Source: Deltaproteobacteria bacterium HGW-Deltaproteobacteria-15 | GTDB lineage: Bacteria; Desulfobacterota; DSM-4660; Desulfatiglandales; HGW-15 | Direction of reading: 5' to 3' | Length of the DNA: 49,846 bases | Assembly (NCBI GenBank): GCA_002840535.1 | Contig: PHBH01000075.1 | Span: 1-49,846, forward strand | Shown: positions 1-9,300 of the stretch, piece by piece | Layout of the letters: every line of letters starts with the position of its first letter | How positions within the stretch are numbered: position 1 is the stretch's first letter | Translations under genes and position numbers: made by a program | The notes under the pieces: model-generated | Databases searched by the model: none | Seen by the model: the letters and a program-made list of their open reading frames with translations, nothing else | What the model was told of the DNA's origin: nothing

Positions 1-133
1 GGCGGGATGCGCTACCAGTCTGCGCCACGCCCCGTTTTTCCTGTTTCACCTTCTACTGACGAATCGTTTTGCATCCTCCGACACTCCCGCCCTCAAAAGG
101 CGGGATGCCCTACCCCAGTCTGCGCCACGCCCC
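1..133 (+). repeat. Two copies of a ~34-bp intergenic direct repeat
   Basis: A phrase beginning ggcgggatgc and ending ctgcgccacgcccc occurs at 1-33 and again at 100-133, with small differences (gcgctacc versus ccctacccc). The copies lie in the non-coding stretch before folE2, so they are probably dispersed intergenic repeats. Open frames run through the region, but nothing in them resembles a protein. Confidence 0.6.
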
Positions 134-192
134 AATCCAAAGAGCGTATCCTTTTCGCCTTCCGGAATCAAGATCGAAAAAGCGGAAGAAAG

Positions 193-289
193 AGTCTCTC
201 CCGCTCACTTCGCTGGAGATCACAGAGTGAGAAGAGCGTCTTGTCCTGTTCTCCTGTTCAAAAAACCGGACAATCTTCAGCGCCTTCGG
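193..289 (+). repeat. Dispersed ~90-bp intergenic repeat, copy A
   Basis: This stretch reads, in order, TCTC-CCGCT-TCGCT-GAGATC-CAGAGT-AAGAG-CTTGTCCTGTT-TTCAAAAAA-GGACAA-CTTCA-CCTTCGG. The same series of blocks occurs on the opposite strand at 25454-25549. Its 3' half contains an imperfect hairpin (TTGTCC/GGACAA). The rest of 1-481 holds no gene I can support; 340-368 carries a ctctgcggcctctgtgag-type phrase that recurs in other spacers of the window. Confidence 0.6.
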
Positions 290-481
290 AGCATGAAGAA
301 ACTATTGAGTATTGCCGCAGTGCTGAACCGATTGACAATCTGCTCTGTGCTCTGCGGCCTCTGTGAGAAAGAATACAACTGCATCCTGCATTTCACGATC
401 CTGACCCACTGCCAGACTTCGCTTTCGATTGACATGCCGGAGATTGCAAACAATAATGATTCGGCATCGAGGTGGAAGTTC

Positions 482-1252
482 ATGGAAGACATACAAAATC
501 ATAAAGACGACAGAGACATAGATATCGATCGGGTTGGGGTGAAGGGAATCCGCTACCCCATCACCGTTCTCGACAAGGATATGGGCGAGCAGCAGACGGT
601 TGCGGAGATCAATATGTACGTCAATCTTCCCCGCTACTACAAGGGCACCCATATGAGCCGGTTTGTGGAGATCCTAAACCAGCACAGCCGGCGCATCTCG
701 CTTCAGAGTTTCTCCGAGATCCTCGAAGAGATGAAGTCCAAGCTCGACGCCCAGAGCTCTCATATGGAGATGTCCTTTCCTTATTTCATCAACAAGGCTG
801 CGCCCGTGACAGGGATCCCCGGACTTATGGAATACCGCTGCACAATGAAGGGATCGCTGACCTCCAAGAGCGATCTGGTGGTCGTCATCAATGTTCCGAT
901 CTGCACCCTCTGTCCCTGCTCAAAGGAGATCAGCGACTATGGCGCTCACAACCAGCGGGGAGAGGTCCGGCTTCAGGTGAGGTTCAGAAGATTTGTATGG
1001 CTTGAAGAGCTCATCAAGATGGTGGAGGAATCCGCCTCCAGCGACGTGTATTCGGTGCTCAAAAGGGAAGACGAGAAATACGTCACCGAAAGGGCTTACA
1101 ATAATCCGATGTTCGTCGAGGATATTGTGCGGGAAATCGCATTGAAACTGACCGGGGATTCCAACATCACCTGGTTTTCCGTGGAAGCCGAGAACTTCGA
1201 ATCCATCCATAATCATAGTGCGTATGCCTACATTGAAAAGCACAAGGCTTGA
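482..1252 (+). CDS. folE2: GTP cyclohydrolase FolE2 (type IB)
   Basis: Metal-dependent GTP cyclohydrolase of the FolE2/MptA family, which converts GTP to 7,8-dihydroneopterin triphosphate at the start of tetrahydrofolate (or queuosine precursor) synthesis in the cytoplasm. The 256-residue length suits the family. The active-site block CTLCPCSKEISDYGAHNQRG is present, including the catalytic Cys; downstream NPMFVEDIVRE and the AENFESIHNHSAYA block supply the usual Glu and His residues. The frame is open upstream to about 227, but the start at 482 is preferred because GAGGTGG lies 6 nt before it and the upstream residues are translated repeat sequence. A folate-dependent AICAR transformylase lies 0.6 kb downstream, which fits a shared one-carbon theme. 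A strong hairpin follows at 1286-1316. Confidence 0.93.
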   Translation: MEDIQNHKDDRDIDIDRVGVKGIRYPITVLDKDMGEQQTVAEINMYVNLPRYYKGTHMSRFVEILNQHSRRISLQSFSEILEEMKSKLDAQSSHMEMSFPYFINKAAPVTGIPGLMEYRCTMKGSLTSKSDLVVVINVPICTLCPCSKEISDYGAHNQRGEVRLQVRFRRFVWLEELIKMVEESASSDVYSVLKREDEKYVTERAYNNPMFVEDIVREIALKLTGDSNITWFSVEAENFESIHNHSAYAYIEKHKA

Positions 1253-1285
1253 ATCTCTCGCAGAGTTCACAGAGAACAAGATATT

Positions 1286-1316
1286 TCAATCTGAATTGCT
1301 ACTCAATTCAGATTGA
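1286..1316 (+). terminator. Hairpin downstream of folE2
   Basis: Perfect 13-bp stem: TCAATCTGAATTG at 1286-1298 and CAATTCAGATTGA at 1304-1316, with a 5-nt loop. It follows the folE2 stop by 33 nt. There is no long T-run after it, so it may be a weak terminator or an mRNA-stabilising structure. Confidence 0.55.
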
Positions 1317-1350
1317 TTCTCATGCCCGAAATCTTTTGATATGAGCCCCG

Positions 1351-1744
1351 ATGGATCTTAACTCCCTTTCAGCCAAGATCATTCGAGCGGCAATAACGGT
1401 TCACAAAGAACTGGGTCCCGGTCTTCTGGAATCCGTGTATCAGAGGAGCATGTTCATTGAGTTGAGCAAGATGGGAGCAAACGTCCAATCGGAAGTCCCT
1501 GTGGCCGTATTTTATCGGGGCGAACAAGTTCATCAGGAAGGGTTCAGAATAGATCTTCTGGTCGAAGACTCCATCATTATCGAGTTGAAATCGGTCGAAG
1601 AGATTAGGAAACATCCACAAGAAGCAGCTTCTGACTTACCTTCGCCTCTCAAAAAAGCCTTTGGGTCTACTCATCAATTTCAACGAAATCTTGATCAAGA
1701 ATGGCATTACCAGAGTGATAAACAGCCCAACCGAGCAGGTGTGA
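1351..1744 (+). pseudogene. GxxExxY protein gene with a frameshift
   Basis: The 5' frame encodes the start of a GxxExxY family protein: ITVHKELGPGLLESVYQ contains the signature, and FRIDLLVEDSIIIELKSVEEI is the PD-(D/E)XK-like nuclease core strand with Asp and Glu-x-Lys. At about 1612 the frame breaks. Reading from 1613 in the +1 frame gives IHKKQLLTYLRLSKKPLGLL, then an INFNEILIKNGITRVINS block and a stop at 1742-1744, which is the normal family C-terminus. One extra base, probably the C at 1612, explains the break. Unrepaired, the first frame runs on to 1854 with a nonsense tail that overlaps the next gene. The intact protein would be about 130 aa, the family's usual length. The cellular role of the family is not well established. 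A sequencing error cannot be excluded. Confidence 0.85.
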
Positions 1745-1838
1745 GAGAAATCAGGCCAAGAAGCTCTCGGTCTCTCTGTGAGTTCGAGAGAGCCCGCTCT
1801 TTGGGCGAACGGGCGAGAGAAACCAAACGGAGGAACTT

Positions 1839-3134
1839 ATGGCTGACGACCTGAAAAAAATGTACCGCACGATAATGGACGACCATTTTCCCCCCCGGAT
1901 CACCATCTCCTTTGGAGACCAGGTGCTGGTGTACAGGAAAAGGACATGGAAGCTTACCGATGAGAAAAGCCGGGAAGTGATCGAGAAAGGGCTCCGTTAC
2001 GGCGAGAACCCTGGCCAGGAAGCGGCCCTGTATGAACTCGTGAACGGGAATCTGGCGCTCGGGCAGTGTCAGTTCATCGGACCCGGCCGAGGCCTGGTGT
2101 CGGCAATGTCCGAAGAGGACATGATTCAGGAGGGAAAGCACCCCGGAAAGATAAATTTGACGGACATCGATAATGCCATGAACATCATGAAGTATCTGAT
2201 GGAGAAACCTCTTGCCGTGATTGTGAAACATAACAACCCCAGCGGTGTCGCATACGGGGGGAGTCTCGCGGAAGCCTACAAAAAAGCCGATATGGCGGAC
2301 AGGATCGCCGCCTTCGGAGGGGCGGTTGCATTTAACCGCCCGGTCGACAAGGCCACCGCCGAGGCTGTCGCAAAGAACTACCTGGAAGTGGTGGCTGCAC
2401 CTGAGTACGAGGAAGGAACGGTTGAGATCCTCGCAAAGAGGGCCAATCTTCGAATCATCCGCATCAGGAAAATCGAGCGCCTCCACGAATACAGCCGAAC
2501 GCGCTTTGTGGATTTCAAGAGCCTCATTGACGGCGGCTTCATTGTCCAGCAGTCGCCGCTCAACCGCATTCAATCCCCGAAGGACTTCGCCCTCGCCTCT
2601 TGTGAATACCAGGGTAAGACCTATACCATCTCCAGAAAGCCCTCGGACGAGGAATACGCCGACATGCTTTTCGGCTGGCAGGTGGAACAGGGCGTCAGTT
2701 CGAATTCCGTAATCTTTGTCAAGGACGGGGTGACGGCAGGAATCGGCACCGGAGAGCAGGATCGAGTCGGTGTGGCGGAGATTGCGACTTTCAAGGCCTA
2801 CACCAAGTTTGCAGACTGGCTCTGCTTCAGCAGATACGCTCTTTCCTACAAGGAAATGGAGCTCAAGGTGAAGTCAGGCCAAAAAGACCGCGGAATTCTG
2901 GAAGAGATCGACCGGGAAACCAGGGAGGCAAAGGGCGGCCTCATCGGCGCCACCATGGTTTCGGACGCCTTTTTCCCCTTCAGAGACGGGGTCGATGTAG
3001 GCATCCAGCAGGGGATCAGGGCGATAGTGCAGCCCGGTGGCTCTTTAAGAGATTTTGAAGCCATCGAGGCCTGCAACGAAGCGAGCCCGCAGGTCACCAT
3101 GGTCTTCACCGGCCAGAGGGCATTCAAACACTGA
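1839..3134 (+). CDS. Stand-alone AICAR transformylase (PurH C-terminal-like)
   Basis: Phosphoribosylaminoimidazolecarboxamide formyltransferase domain protein of 431 aa, predicted to transfer a formyl group from 10-formyl-tetrahydrofolate to AICAR in late purine synthesis. Family hallmarks are RYGENPGQEAALY (about residues 53-65) and VKHNNPSGVA (about 129-138), whose Lys-His pair is catalytic in PurH. The C-terminal FFPFRDGVDVGIQQGIRAIVQPGGS is also typical. The N-terminal IMP cyclohydrolase (MGS-like) domain of bifunctional PurH is absent, so IMP ring closure must be done by another protein. An aacggaggaact Shine-Dalgarno stretch precedes the ATG. The N-terminal ~40 residues are not obviously conserved. 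The call is firm for the domain; the monofunctional role is inferred. Confidence 0.9.
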   Translation: MADDLKKMYRTIMDDHFPPRITISFGDQVLVYRKRTWKLTDEKSREVIEKGLRYGENPGQEAALYELVNGNLALGQCQFIGPGRGLVSAMSEEDMIQEGKHPGKINLTDIDNAMNIMKYLMEKPLAVIVKHNNPSGVAYGGSLAEAYKKADMADRIAAFGGAVAFNRPVDKATAEAVAKNYLEVVAAPEYEEGTVEILAKRANLRIIRIRKIERLHEYSRTRFVDFKSLIDGGFIVQQSPLNRIQSPKDFALASCEYQGKTYTISRKPSDEEYADMLFGWQVEQGVSSNSVIFVKDGVTAGIGTGEQDRVGVAEIATFKAYTKFADWLCFSRYALSYKEMELKVKSGQKDRGILEEIDRETREAKGGLIGATMVSDAFFPFRDGVDVGIQQGIRAIVQPGGSLRDFEAIEACNEASPQVTMVFTGQRAFKH

Positions 3135-3143
3135 CCTGCCGCT

Positions 3144-3440
3144 CTACCTGGGCTCCAGGAAGGCCTCGTTGGTCTGGGTCAGATAGCCTTCGAAGGCAAT
3201 CAGATCGGGGTGCTTGTCAAAGGTTTCCCAACCGGAGACATCCACCCCTTTTTTCGCGGCATCGCCAATCCGGAATACCCTCAGCAGCGTCACCGGCGTT
3301 CCGCCGTCGAGCGACCCTTGTTTTTCCACGCACCTCATCTCCCTGTGGAGGGTGTCCACATCGATCTGGTGCTTGTTCACCAGATGGCCCCAGGCCCCGC
3401 CATAGACTTCCTTAAAAGGTTTCTTTTTAAAAAGCCACAT
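3144..3440 (-). CDS. Hypothetical small protein (98 aa)
   Basis: I do not recognise the family. The 98-residue protein starts MWLFKKKPFKEVYGGAWGHL and ends in a hydrophilic tail. It has no signal peptide, membrane segment or cysteine cluster (a single Cys). The frame is supported by a strong Shine-Dalgarno (AAGGAGGGG, just upstream on the minus strand) and by protein-like composition. It converges on the AICAR transformylase gene with 9 nt between stops. The 3441-3620 spacer holds no further gene. Confidence 0.7.
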   Translation of the reverse strand: MWLFKKKPFKEVYGGAWGHLVNKHQIDVDTLHREMRCVEKQGSLDGGTPVTLLRVFRIGDAAKKGVDVSGWETFDKHPDLIAFEGYLTQTNEAFLEPR

Positions 3441-3620
3441 GTGCCCCCCTCCTTGTTATGTAAGCGACTGATCACAAACATTCTGGATCACTAGTACGTC
3501 CTTTGTCAAGAAAATCGTCACGTCCGGGCGCAATACGGCCGTTCATAAAACGTTTTCTGCTCATGAGGGGGAGGACGGGAGCGGACCGCAGCGGCCGGTT
3601 CCCGTTGCGGTCCTGGGAAT

Positions 3621-4058
3621 TTAACGAGGCGGGTAGTATTGCGTCTTGCTGATCTCGGTCATGCCGTTTCCTGGATCCAATTTCACCAATGTGAAGGCAC
3701 CCAGGAGGCCTGGATCCGCTTTGATGAAGTACACGTCACCCTCCTTTGTCCCCTGGAGCGTCATCGAATCGTACCTGTTTTTTACAAAATCGTTGGTGTG
3801 GAGCGATATCTCCACGCTCCCGGGATCGGCATATACCGGAATATAGCTGTTGTTGATAAGGAGCCCGCGCTTTTCACCATTGACGTTTACCGCGAGGATT
3901 GTGCCTCTGCTCAGCACACTCTCCGGCCTGAAAACATAAGCCAGAACTTTCCCTTCCCTCGGTTCCGCTTTCTGGAAAGGCATTGTCGTGATACATCCTG
4001 CCATGGATCCAATCGCCAGCAGGCAAAGCAGCAGATGGAGCCGATATTTTTTGATCAT
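3621..4058 (-). CDS. DUF2846-like lipoprotein
   Basis: Predicted lipoprotein of 145 aa. The N-terminus is a type II signal: basic MIKKYR, a hydrophobic core LHLLLCLLAIG, then the lipobox SMAGC with Cys21 as the lipidated residue. After a short linker, VLAYVFRPESVLSRGTILAVNVNG and GLLINNSYIPVYADPGSVEISL resemble the beta-rich DUF2846 fold found in many proteobacterial lipoproteins. Asp at +2 is absent (Ile follows Cys), so outer-membrane sorting is plausible in principle. An AGGAGGAACAG ribosome site precedes the start on the minus strand. It is monocistronic, and no function is known. Confidence 0.72.
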   Translation of the reverse strand: MIKKYRLHLLLCLLAIGSMAGCITTMPFQKAEPREGKVLAYVFRPESVLSRGTILAVNVNGEKRGLLINNSYIPVYADPGSVEISLHTNDFVKNRYDSMTLQGTKEGDVYFIKADPGLLGAFTLVKLDPGNGMTEISKTQYYPPR

Positions 4059-4330
4059 GTTCTGTTCCTCCTTGATTTTTTCGCTTCCCTCCTTTCCTGC
4101 TTGGGCTCGAGATCAGGTAATCACGCGCGCGTTCACGCCCGCATTCTTTCCCGCACTCGATGCGGGACGGCCGAAAATGCCAGGAAGCCTGGACGCATTA
4201 CCCCAGCACATCGACAGTTGTCAAGAGAACTTTAGGGAATGCACCTTCTTTGCGGCATTCCCGCCGAGATTGAATCTCCGGTTGAATCCCGGAGCAGGGT
4301 ATTGTAGAAATTCACAAATCGGAGGTTGCC

Positions 4331-5350
4331 ATGAAGAAGGAAAGCGATGCGCCGTCCGGCGAAGAGTGGAAGGCCCTGTTTGGCGCGGCCAAGGTCTTCA
4401 AGAAAATGGAACCATGGGTATGGATGGACGATACCGATCTCTTCGGCGTACGGAACCCGGAAGACGGAGAGATCGGCTATTGCTGCGTTATGGGGGCTGC
4501 GGGAGAGGTGTTCGGTCTGTCGGCGTACCTGGGGCCGGAAGGATTGATGACCTACAGGAAAATGGTTTCCGGGGAGATCGGCATCGGAAGCGAGGAGATC
4601 CTTCATGCCCAGAAAACCCTGACAGTCACCTTTGAAGACAGGAAGGAACTCGACAAGGAGGATTTACAGGTTATCAGCAATCTCAAGCTCAAGTTCAGGG
4701 GCCGAAATGGTTGGCCTCAGTTTCGAAGTTATCTGCCGGGTTATGTGCCCTGGTACTTGACCGCAGGACAGACGAGGTTCCTGACAACTGTTCTGGAACA
4801 AGCCGTGAATGTCGCCGGCCGGCTCATGGATGATCCGAAGCTGTTGGGCCAAAAAGGAGAGGATCTCGTCCTTGTCAGGATTTTGGAGAAACGGAAGAAA
4901 ACAACTGGCTGGAGGGATTCCTGGATTGAGCCTGAATCCTGGGAGAAGCCCAAAACATCATCAGGTCCGATTGATGAGGTTCGACTTCACCGGATCCGCA
5001 ACCAATTGAAGAAGGGACAGAGCATCTGGGAGATCGACACCTTTTATTACCCGGGAGCTATCGCCGAACAAGGGCGGCCTTACTACCCTTCTCTATCGCT
5101 TATTGTGGACCGTGCAAGCGATATCGTGCTGGGGTCCTGGCTGAGCGCACCCTGGGAAGGGTTCTCAGCCTTTCAGGAACAGGTGATGAATCATCTTCAG
5201 AACAGCATCGACTTGCCGAGAACCATTCGGGTGAGAAAGGAAGAGATTTTTGAGTTGCTGAAACCGATCGCCGGCCCCCTGAAGATAGGCCTGAAGCAGG
5301 TGGAATCGCTGGAAGGAATCAGACAGGTGAGAGCGGCTCTTGTGCAGTGA
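4331..5350 (+). CDS. Conserved hypothetical protein, possible DUF7309/DUF6930 type
   Basis: A soluble 339-aa protein with no signal peptide or membrane segment. The N-terminal half contains EEWKALFGAAKVFKKMEPW and then WMDDTDLFGVRNPEDGEIGY, CCVMGAAGEVFGLSAYLG, a pattern I associate with DUF7309. The C-terminal half (EIDTFYYPGAIAEQGRPYYP onward, SLIVDRASDIVLGSWLSAP) resembles DUF6930. Both names come from memory of the motif style and should be treated as tentative. Function is unknown. GGAGGTTGCC precedes the ATG. Its stop lies 1 nt from the converging murI stop. Confidence 0.75.
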   Translation: MKKESDAPSGEEWKALFGAAKVFKKMEPWVWMDDTDLFGVRNPEDGEIGYCCVMGAAGEVFGLSAYLGPEGLMTYRKMVSGEIGIGSEEILHAQKTLTVTFEDRKELDKEDLQVISNLKLKFRGRNGWPQFRSYLPGYVPWYLTAGQTRFLTTVLEQAVNVAGRLMDDPKLLGQKGEDLVLVRILEKRKKTTGWRDSWIEPESWEKPKTSSGPIDEVRLHRIRNQLKKGQSIWEIDTFYYPGAIAEQGRPYYPSLSLIVDRASDIVLGSWLSAPWEGFSAFQEQVMNHLQNSIDLPRTIRVRKEEIFELLKPIAGPLKIGLKQVESLEGIRQVRAALVQ

Positions 5351-5351
5351 T

Positions 5352-6164
5352 TTACTCTTTTAAATCCACTGTCAGAACTTCCCCGATTCGCCGGCCCAGG
5401 AAATCCTCTCCAAAGGTCCTGAACCGCTCCGGGTCGTCGGTGGTGGAGAAACTCCGTGCTTGTTTACGGGAGAGCCTTGACTCGATCTCAGGATGGCGGA
5501 CGAGATAGTCGGCCAGTTTGCCCGCCACAATGGCCGGTGCGTCCAGCACCCGACAGTTCTTGCCCATGATTCTCGCAATATCGTTTTTCAGAAAGGGATA
5601 GTGTGTGCACCCGAGAATCAAGGTGTCGATGGCCGCACTCTTCAGGGGAAGGACATATTTTTTCAGGATGGAGCGGGTCTCCGGCTTTCTAACCCATCCC
5701 TCTTCCACCAGGGGAACCAGAAGAGGGCAGGCCTTTTCAATGACCTTCAACTTCGGATTGAGTTTGTGCAGTTCCTGGTCGAAGACCCTGGATTCGACCG
5801 TCGCACGGGTTCCGATCACGCCGATTCGGCCCCAGCGGCTGACATCCGCAGCAGCTTCTGCAAGGGGAATGACCACTCCCAGGACCCGCCGGTCCGGATA
5901 GTGATCGGGCAGCCATTCCTGTTGGATCCGCCGGAGGGCCTTGGCCGATGCGGTATTGCATGCCAGGATGATCAGGACCGCGCCCCTGCTGAAAAGAAAA
6001 TCCACGGCCTGTCGCGTATAGTCATAAATGACCTTCAGGGACTTGTTGCCATAGGGCGCACGTGCGCTGTCGCCCAGATAGAGGTAGTCATAGTCCGGAA
6101 GCTTTTCCAGAAAGCCCTTGAGAACCGTCAGTCCGCCGTACCCTGAGTCAAAGACACCGATCAT
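5352..6164 (-). CDS. murI: Glutamate racemase MurI
   Basis: Interconverts L- and D-glutamate to supply D-Glu for peptidoglycan. The 270-aa protein has the N-terminal IGVFDSGYGGLTVL signature, GDSARAPYG, and the two catalytic cysteines in ILACNTASAK (Cys69) and LGCTHYPFL (Cys186). The frame extends upstream to 6257, but start at 6164 is chosen because family members begin exactly at MIGVFDSG and a GAGAGGGG Shine-Dalgarno precedes it on the minus strand. The gene sits alone, downstream of the large helicase gene on the same strand with a 200-nt gap that shows no clear element. Confidence 0.95.
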   Translation of the reverse strand: MIGVFDSGYGGLTVLKGFLEKLPDYDYLYLGDSARAPYGNKSLKVIYDYTRQAVDFLFSRGAVLIILACNTASAKALRRIQQEWLPDHYPDRRVLGVVIPLAEAAADVSRWGRIGVIGTRATVESRVFDQELHKLNPKLKVIEKACPLLVPLVEEGWVRKPETRSILKKYVLPLKSAAIDTLILGCTHYPFLKNDIARIMGKNCRVLDAPAIVAGKLADYLVRHPEIESRLSRKQARSFSTTDDPERFRTFGEDFLGRRIGEVLTVDLKE

Positions 6165-6365
6165 GAGCCTATCCCCTCTCCCTCCAGTCCACGCCTGGTT
6201 CCTACCATGGTTTGCACATTCTGCCAATCTTTCAATAGAACACTCTGGCAGAATCAATCCTCATGGAAATAGTTCGGATGCCGGCAAAGGGTACCGGTAT
6301 GTTTCACAAGTACGACATAGGTGAAGGATCATCCGGGGTCTGGAGAAGCAGACGGGGCGGCAGCG

Positions 6366-9300
6366 TCAAAACAGGTCAAGTTGCCTGTTAGTTTTCTTCC
6401 TGGTTTTCCACTCGGGTCTCGCCAAGGGAGCCAATAGACCGTCGGGTATCAGGGTGAGAAATGGGGAAGGATTCGAGTCCATGGTTCGACCGGAGAGGAT
6501 GCGGCTTTTCGCGTGGGAAAGAAAAAGGGTTTTTCTTGCGCGGGTCATTCCCACATAGAAGAGCCTTTTTTCTTCCTCGTCATCCCTCTCTCCGAACATG
6601 GTGCAGGGCAGGAGGCCTTCTTCGCAGCCCGTGATGAATACAAAGGGCCACTCGAGCCCCTTTGCGGCATGAAGCGACATGAGGGCAACACGGTCACCTG
6701 CGAGGACTTGATGATCGATGCCCCGGTCCATCGAAAGAAGGTCCAGGAAGGCTTTGAGGTCCCCTGCAAAATTCGCCGTCAGATCCGAAAGGCGGCGGAG
6801 CAGTTCCTTTGTTTCCTCATTCGGGACATCGAAGGAGTGCATTTCTGCCGCCCTTTGCACCACCTCCTCTACCGGGCCGTTCGGAGAAAACGACCTGAGA
6901 ACGGTCTTCCCTTTTTTGCCCTCGATCCCGGGCAGAGCCAGGTAAAGTTCCCGATAATGAGGCTCCTCAGGATATGCAGCGGCGAGGAGGAAACGCCAGA
7001 GGGTATGGACCGGATGCTGCATGACCAGGGGTTTCTCCCCTGATCGCACGTAAGGAATTCCTGACCGTTGAAATGCCTCCTCGAGTTTCTCCCCCTGCGC
7101 ATTCAGCCGAAAGAGAACCGCAATATCGCCAAAACCATACCCGCCCTCTCCTTCCTCATGTGAGGACACCCGGCCGCTGTCGAGCGAGAAGTGGGAAATC
7201 CCGCCTATGAGACGCTCGATTTCGGACACGACCATTTCCGCCTCTTCTTCAGCGGTGCGACAGGGCGCGGTCAGGATCGGATCGCCATGGCCGTTTTGTC
7301 CCTTGAGCGGCTGTTCTTTCTGAAGGATGGTTGCGGCGCCGTTCAGGATGGTTTGAGTGGAACGGTAGTTTCTCACGAGACTGACCGCTGTTGCGCCCGG
7401 GAAATCCTTTTGAAAAGCATGAAAGCTTCGCACCTCCGCCCCCCGGAAGCCGTAAATGGCCTGATCGGGGTCCCCAATGGCACAGATGCGACCACCGCCC
7501 TGCTCATGACCGGCGGGATACGGATGGGATTCCGGGCTCACAAGGGTTCTCAGTATGGCCGCCTCGATGGGGTTAGTGTCCTGGTACTCGTCAACGAATA
7601 TCCATTGAGCACGATCCGCACAAGCCCGGAGGATTTCAGGAGAGGCCCGAAAAAGCCGGTAGGTCTCCAGCTCCAGGTCATCCAGATCGAGCATGCGGGA
7701 TTCCCGAAGCTTTTGCCGATACGCATGAAAGAGGGGGATCATCTGCTCCATAGACGGGTCAGGGGTTTCGTCGAGCAGGCTTTCCCGTTTAAGACGGGGA
7801 AGGTGTTTCAAAAAAGCCCGAATGGCGCCGCTCTTCGAGTTCAACCCACAACCGACCCGCTCTGCGAGTTTCTCGCTGTCCCATTGGGAGCACAGGATGA
7901 AATCGTGCGGGACTCCACTCCCCTCCCCTGCACCCCTGAGCACATTCATGCAGAATCGGTGGAACGTGGAAACGCTCACATGGAGCGAACCTTCCCCTGG
8001 GACCAGAGATCGGATTCTTCCCTCCATTTCCCGGGCCGCCTTGTTCGTGAAGGTGAGGGCCAGAACACACCCGGGGTCGACGCCTTTCCGAACCAGGAAG
8101 GCGATCCTGTGGGTTAAGGTCATGGTCTTTCCGGTCCCCGGTCCGGCGACGATGAGCAGATGGCCTCCCTCGTGGAGCACAGCCTCTTTCTGCTCGGGGT
8201 TGAGGGGATCCAGGATGGGATCAGCACCCGATGGTGTGAATGAAAGAACCTCCTTCCTGGCGCGCCGAGTTTTCCCTGCGCCATGTTCTTCTCTTCCTCG
8301 GGAGGGAGGAGCGGGTTTTCTGCCCGTGGGGAAGAGCCCGAACTGACCGGCCAGCCTGCTCTTCTCGTCTTCCTGGAAGAGCCGGATTTTCCCGTATTCG
8401 CCGTCGTAGCCCCCATCCCGGATTACCTGATTCAGCCGCATTCTCCTGATTCCTTCTGCGAGCAAGGGGCCGCCGGCCTCCTTCAGCTCTTCGAGGGAGC
8501 AATCCATGAGAATATGCAATTCGGGTCCCAGACGCTCCAGAAGATCCTCGTAAGCCGATGTCACTTTGTTGGTAGCGGGGCCGCAGGAAAGGATTTCAGA
8601 AAGGATCTCGGGAAACGGAATAAGGCTGTGGAAGCCCCTGCTCACGACAGGGGTATCCCTGTCCGCAAGCTCGCACACCCTGTTCAGCACCCCGACTGTC
8701 AGCGGCTTGCCGCACTTGGGGCAGATCGCGCTGCAATGGTTCGTCTCCTCCGGTTCGAAGCAGACCCCGCATTTCCGATGCCCGTCGAGATGGTACTTTC
8801 CTTCCTCGGGAAAAAACTCAATGGTTCCCAGAAAACCTCGGCCCCCGGTCATTGCCTCCACAACATGGTCATAACCCATTTCCGTGTCGAAGAGATTCGC
8901 TTCCCTGCCGAGCTTTGCAGGGGAGTGTGCGTCGGAATTTGATACGAGTACATATCCATCCAGCGCGGAGAAAAGCCCATTCATGGCGGGATCTGAGGAC
9001 AGCCCGGTTTCCAGCGCGTGGATATGGCAGGTCAAATCCTCAAAACACTCCTCCATGGTGTCGAACCCGGATTTGGAGCCGAACAGGGAAAACCACGGGG
9101 TCCAAATGTGTGCCGGAATGAAGAATGCTTTCTCACTTGCCTCAAGAACCATTTCGAGAAGGTCTTTGGAGTCGAGACCCAGGATGGGCCGTCCGTCCGA
9201 CCTGATATTGCCTATGCGGCCGAGGGCTTTGTTGAACTTTTCGAGAGAGTCGAAATCGGGCATGAGGATGAGGTGGTGGACTTTCCTGGTCTTCCCGCCT

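Noticed and set aside
7..366. Open frame over the first 360 bases
   Set aside because: It translates two repeat copies and other low-information intergenic sequence; no family resemblance.
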